In this document: positions 61,777-64,000 of the stretch, piece after piece
Numbering within the stretch: the stretch's first letter is position 1
How the letters are laid out: each line of letters begins with the position of its first letter
Assembly (NCBI RefSeq): GCF_026283945.1
Contig: NZ_JAPDPC010000004.1
Coordinates: forward strand, 1-64,000
Direction of reading: 5' to 3'
Length of the DNA stretch: 64,000 bases
Source of the DNA: Dyella humicola
GTDB lineage: Bacteria; Pseudomonadota; Gammaproteobacteria; Xanthomonadales; Rhodanobacteraceae
The notes under the pieces: model-generated
Databases searched by the model: none
What the model was told of the DNA's origin: nothing
What the model saw: the letters and a program-made list of their open reading frames with translations, nothing else
Made by a program: the position numbers and the translations under genes

Positions 61777-62037
61777 TCAGCCCGCAAGCCGCCATCGCGT
61801 GCCGCCCTCACACGAAACGCGTGAATGGGCCAGGGCCTGTTCGGGTATATGCCGCCATTGCTCCAGCGAGCCCGGCAGGCGCGCCTGTGGGCAGGCGATG
61901 CGGGCGGCGATCATGGCGGCCTCGGCGGTCTCGTGGCGGCCGATTTCCTGGGCCTCGCAGAGCACGCGCCATTGGCGACCATGGCGGACGATGCGGAACA
62001 GGCCGGTTTTCGACGGGTAGACGTATTGGGCCAGCAT
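61777..62037 (-). CDS. Small conserved-looking hypothetical protein
   Basis: An 86-residue protein: MLAQYVYPSKTGLFRIVRHG, then WRVLCEAQEIGRHETAEAAM and ARIACPQARLPGSLEQWRHI. The first 60 residues look like a small beta-beta-alpha unit with conserved-looking Trp, Arg and Cys, and composition and codon use fit the neighbours better than the other frames do. No family is recognised and the ribosome-binding site is poor, so it might be spurious. The stop lies nine bases from the palindromic element. Confidence 0.55.
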   Translation of the reverse strand: MLAQYVYPSKTGLFRIVRHGRQWRVLCEAQEIGRHETAEAAMIAARIACPQARLPGSLEQWRHIPEQALAHSRVSCEGGTRWRLAG

Positions 62038-62215
62038 ATGCGGGACGATTCTGGACGACTAATGCTGCTCAGCTTGCCCGTTGTCCATGACTCCGCTGTT
62101 ATTCCACGGCGACGGTTAGATGGCGCTCGGCTGGCTGCTTGATGACGCCCATGCTGCAGTTGTGTTGCAGGCGTCATGAACTTCCGCGAGAGATGAAAAT
62201 TCCGTTCAACGGGCG

Positions 62216-62246
62216 CAAAAAAACGGCTCGCATCGCTGCGAGCCGT
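62216..62246 (-). terminator. Intrinsic terminator of the M28 peptidase gene
   Basis: ACGGCTCGCA (62223-62232) and TGCGAGCCGT (62237-62246) pair with a TCGC loop; read leftward the stem is followed by seven to eight T (the A-run at 62217-62223). It lies 25 bp after the leftward gene's stop codon. Read rightward there are four T. Confidence 0.92.
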
Positions 62247-62271
62247 TTTGGCCAAGCAGTTTCAGACGCGT

Positions 62272-63933
62272 TTACTTGCGCTGCGAAGCCGTCTCATCAC
62301 GGGCAGCACGGAACTCCGAGTCCTTGCTCCAGTTCGGCCAGGTGTCCGAATTGGCCAGGTCGTTGCCCAGCGTGTACAGGATCTGCAGGTCGCGCGCCAT
62401 GCCGGTGAACGGCCAGCTGGCCTGCCATTCGTCCGAGGGCTGGTGGTAGTGATTGGCGACGTACTCATCCTCGGCGGCCTTACCGGCAGCGACGCCACCA
62501 TCCACCCAGTCATTGCCCGAGCCGAATGAAATGGCGGGCACGCCGCGCTTGGCGAACGAGAAGTGATCGGAGCGGAAGAAGTGGCCCGCTTCCGGCTTTG
62601 GATCGGCCTCATACACCAGGTCCCACTTCTTGGCGGTAGCGGTCAGCTCGTCGAGCAGATCGAGCTTGGCGTTGCCGGAGATGGTGAAGTTACGGGCCGG
62701 GCCATGCGGGTCGAGCGCATCCATATTGATGTTGGCGACCGTCTTGCCCAGCGGATAAAGCGGCTTGGCGGCGTAGTACTCGGAGCCGAGCAGGCCCTTT
62801 TCCTCGGCCGTGACGTTGAGGAAGACGACCGAGCGTTCCGGCTTCGGCTGGCTCGCGAACGCACGGGCCAGTTCGATCAGCGCGGCTGTACCCGTAGCGT
62901 TGTCCACGGCGCCGTTGTAGATGCGGTCGCCCTTGGCATCCGGCTCACCGACGCCCAGGTGATCCCAGTGGGCACTGTAGATCACGGTTTCGTCGGGACG
63001 CTTGCTGCCTTCGATGCGGCCTACGATGTTGTGCGAGGTGATGACCTTGGAATCGACCTTGTAGTTGGCCGAGAAAGTTTGTCCCTTGAGCACGACGGGC
63101 TTGAAGTCGCGCGTTTGCGCCTGCTTCTTCAGCGCCTCGAAATCCAGGCCGGCATTCTTGAACAGGTTCACCGCCGCGTCGCGCTGAATCCACGCTTCCA
63201 CCTGCGGATGCACCGAAGCAGGGTGGTCGCGCACGATGTCGAACATCGTGTTGGTATTGGAGTTCTTTACCGTGGCCCAGCCGTACGAGGCAGGTGCGGT
63301 TTCGTGCACGATCAGCACGCCGGCGGCGCCCTGGCGTGCAAGTTCCTCGTATTTGTAGGTCCAGCGACCGTAGTAGGTCATGGCCTTGCCGCCGAAGTCG
63401 CCCACGCCGGTCTCGAAATCAGGGTCGTTGATCAGCACCACGGCGATCTTGCCGTGCAGGTCCACGCCCTTGTAGTCGTCCCACTTGCGCTCCGGCGCCT
63501 TGACGCCATAGCCCACGAATACCAGCGGCGCGTCCTTGATCGACACCTGCTTGGAGCCGTCCAGCGCGGCGCGCACGGCAATCTGGTCGCCCTGGGTCAG
63601 GGCTTCGATCTTGCCATTGTTGTTGAACGACAGCGTGGGCGTACCGACGATCTCGGTACGCAGCAGCGGTACTGCCTGGGTCCATTCGCGCTTGCCGTTC
63701 TTCAGGTCACCACCGGGCTGCACGCCGGCTGCCTTGAGCTGCGCGACGACGAAGTCGACCGTCTTGGTTTCGCCGGCGGTAGCCGGCCCACGGCCTTCGA
63801 AGGCATCGGAGGAAAGCGTCTTGACGTCGTCCGACAAGCGGTGCGGGTCGATGCTGGGGGCATTCGTGGCGGCTGCGGCAAACAGCGCCGACGACACGGA
63901 CAAGGCAAGAATGGATAAGGCCAAACGCTTCAT
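62272..63933 (-). CDS. M28-family zinc aminopeptidase, exported, with PA domain
   Basis: A 553-residue exported metallopeptidase. The signal peptide is about 1-22 (LALSILALSVSSALFA, cleaved near AAA). An inserted PA domain (about 130-280) contains GKIAVVLINDPDFETG and GAAGVLIVHE. The M28 core has the metal ligands HWDH (SAHWDHLGVG), the bridging Asp in GAVDNATG, the catalytic Glu pair in VTAEEKGLLGSEYY, Asp in NINMDALDPHG and His in ANHYHQPSDEW. All zinc ligands appear present. It is likely a periplasmic or secreted peptide-degrading enzyme. ATG 63933 is preferred over 63942. Confidence 0.93.
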   Translation of the reverse strand: MKRLALSILALSVSSALFAAAATNAPSIDPHRLSDDVKTLSSDAFEGRGPATAGETKTVDFVVAQLKAAGVQPGGDLKNGKREWTQAVPLLRTEIVGTPTLSFNNNGKIEALTQGDQIAVRAALDGSKQVSIKDAPLVFVGYGVKAPERKWDDYKGVDLHGKIAVVLINDPDFETGVGDFGGKAMTYYGRWTYKYEELARQGAAGVLIVHETAPASYGWATVKNSNTNTMFDIVRDHPASVHPQVEAWIQRDAAVNLFKNAGLDFEALKKQAQTRDFKPVVLKGQTFSANYKVDSKVITSHNIVGRIEGSKRPDETVIYSAHWDHLGVGEPDAKGDRIYNGAVDNATGTAALIELARAFASQPKPERSVVFLNVTAEEKGLLGSEYYAAKPLYPLGKTVANINMDALDPHGPARNFTISGNAKLDLLDELTATAKKWDLVYEADPKPEAGHFFRSDHFSFAKRGVPAISFGSGNDWVDGGVAAGKAAEDEYVANHYHQPSDEWQASWPFTGMARDLQILYTLGNDLANSDTWPNWSKDSEFRAARDETASQRK

Positions 63934-64000
63934 AGGCGACACCTGGACGGGGAAACGAAGCTCGATAGTAGATACCGCTGGCCTCGCCGGTCCATAGCCT
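63934..64000. other. Right window edge, upstream of the M28 gene
   Basis: These 67 bases contain the upstream region of the leftward peptidase gene. AGGTG precedes its ATG. No other gene can be judged because the window ends here. Confidence 0.4.

Overview
The window is 64 kb of GC-rich gammaproteobacterial chromosome. Gene content and order point to the Xanthomonadales/Lysobacterales, probably Rhodanobacteraceae (Dyella, Luteibacter, Rhodanobacter or Frateuria type). Reasons: an rpoN-hpf-hprK-rapZ-EIIA(Man)-HPr-EI cluster, a 1354-residue HrpA, a RelA with a degenerate hydrolase domain, two very large TonB-dependent receptors, and several families of intergenic palindromic repeats. No rRNA, tRNA, CRISPR array, integrase or transposase was found, so this looks like core chromosome rather than an island.

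Layout. 1-7 kb: PAS/LuxR regulator divergent from a methyltransferase, Dps, and the helicase HrpA, whose gene carries an in-frame copy of a mobile palindromic repeat. 7-16 kb: relA, a membrane-anchored repeat protein, an atypical SDR, PBP1B (mrcB) and a lipoprotein. 16-28 kb: a small HTH regulator facing an Oar-like TonB receptor, two VOC proteins, a YoaA/DinG helicase, a three-gene MmyB-type regulator/hydrolase/SnoaL operon, creD-tsaB, and yeiH divergent from a yeiE-like LysR gene. 28-41 kb: a long leftward block of envelope and PTS genes (kdsD, kdsC-lptC-lptA-lptB, rpoN, hpf, hprK-rapZ-EIIA-HPr-EI), with ibaG-murA diverging from it. 41-51 kb: DUF3108, purN-purM, DUF2066-perM-hda, then two tandem secreted FG-GAP-like paralogues separated by a broken 3' piece of hda, then suhB/trmJ. 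52-64 kb: a CNNM/CBS protein, DUF47-pit, an alkyltransferase-like protein, a second TonB receptor, recQ, a small orphan and an M28 peptidase.

How the genes work together. The 31-38 kb block makes and exports LPS (Kdo synthesis by KdsD/KdsC, transport by LptC/A/B). It also carries the nitrogen/carbon PTS signalling set in which HprK can phosphorylate HPr Ser46; the usual ptsN gene is absent from the place it is expected. MurA, PBP1B and RapZ (which in E. coli controls glucosamine-6-phosphate synthesis) link to peptidoglycan supply. RelA, Hpf, Dps and Hda cover starvation and replication control. PerM-Hda, purM-purN, suhB-trmJ and DUF47-pit are familiar conserved neighbours.

Most unusual observations: (1) a composite palindromic element inserted in frame, in reverse orientation, inside hrpA; (2) a duplicated hda 3' end plus secreted FG-GAP gene whose hda fragment has diverged mainly at synonymous sites, suggesting a donor from another lineage rather than a simple tandem duplication; (3) a 122-bp lptC/lptA overlap containing a 9-bp triplicate that reads in both proteins; (4) an inverted repeat between a small HTH gene and the Oar-like receptor. 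All calls come from reading the sequence; no database search was run.
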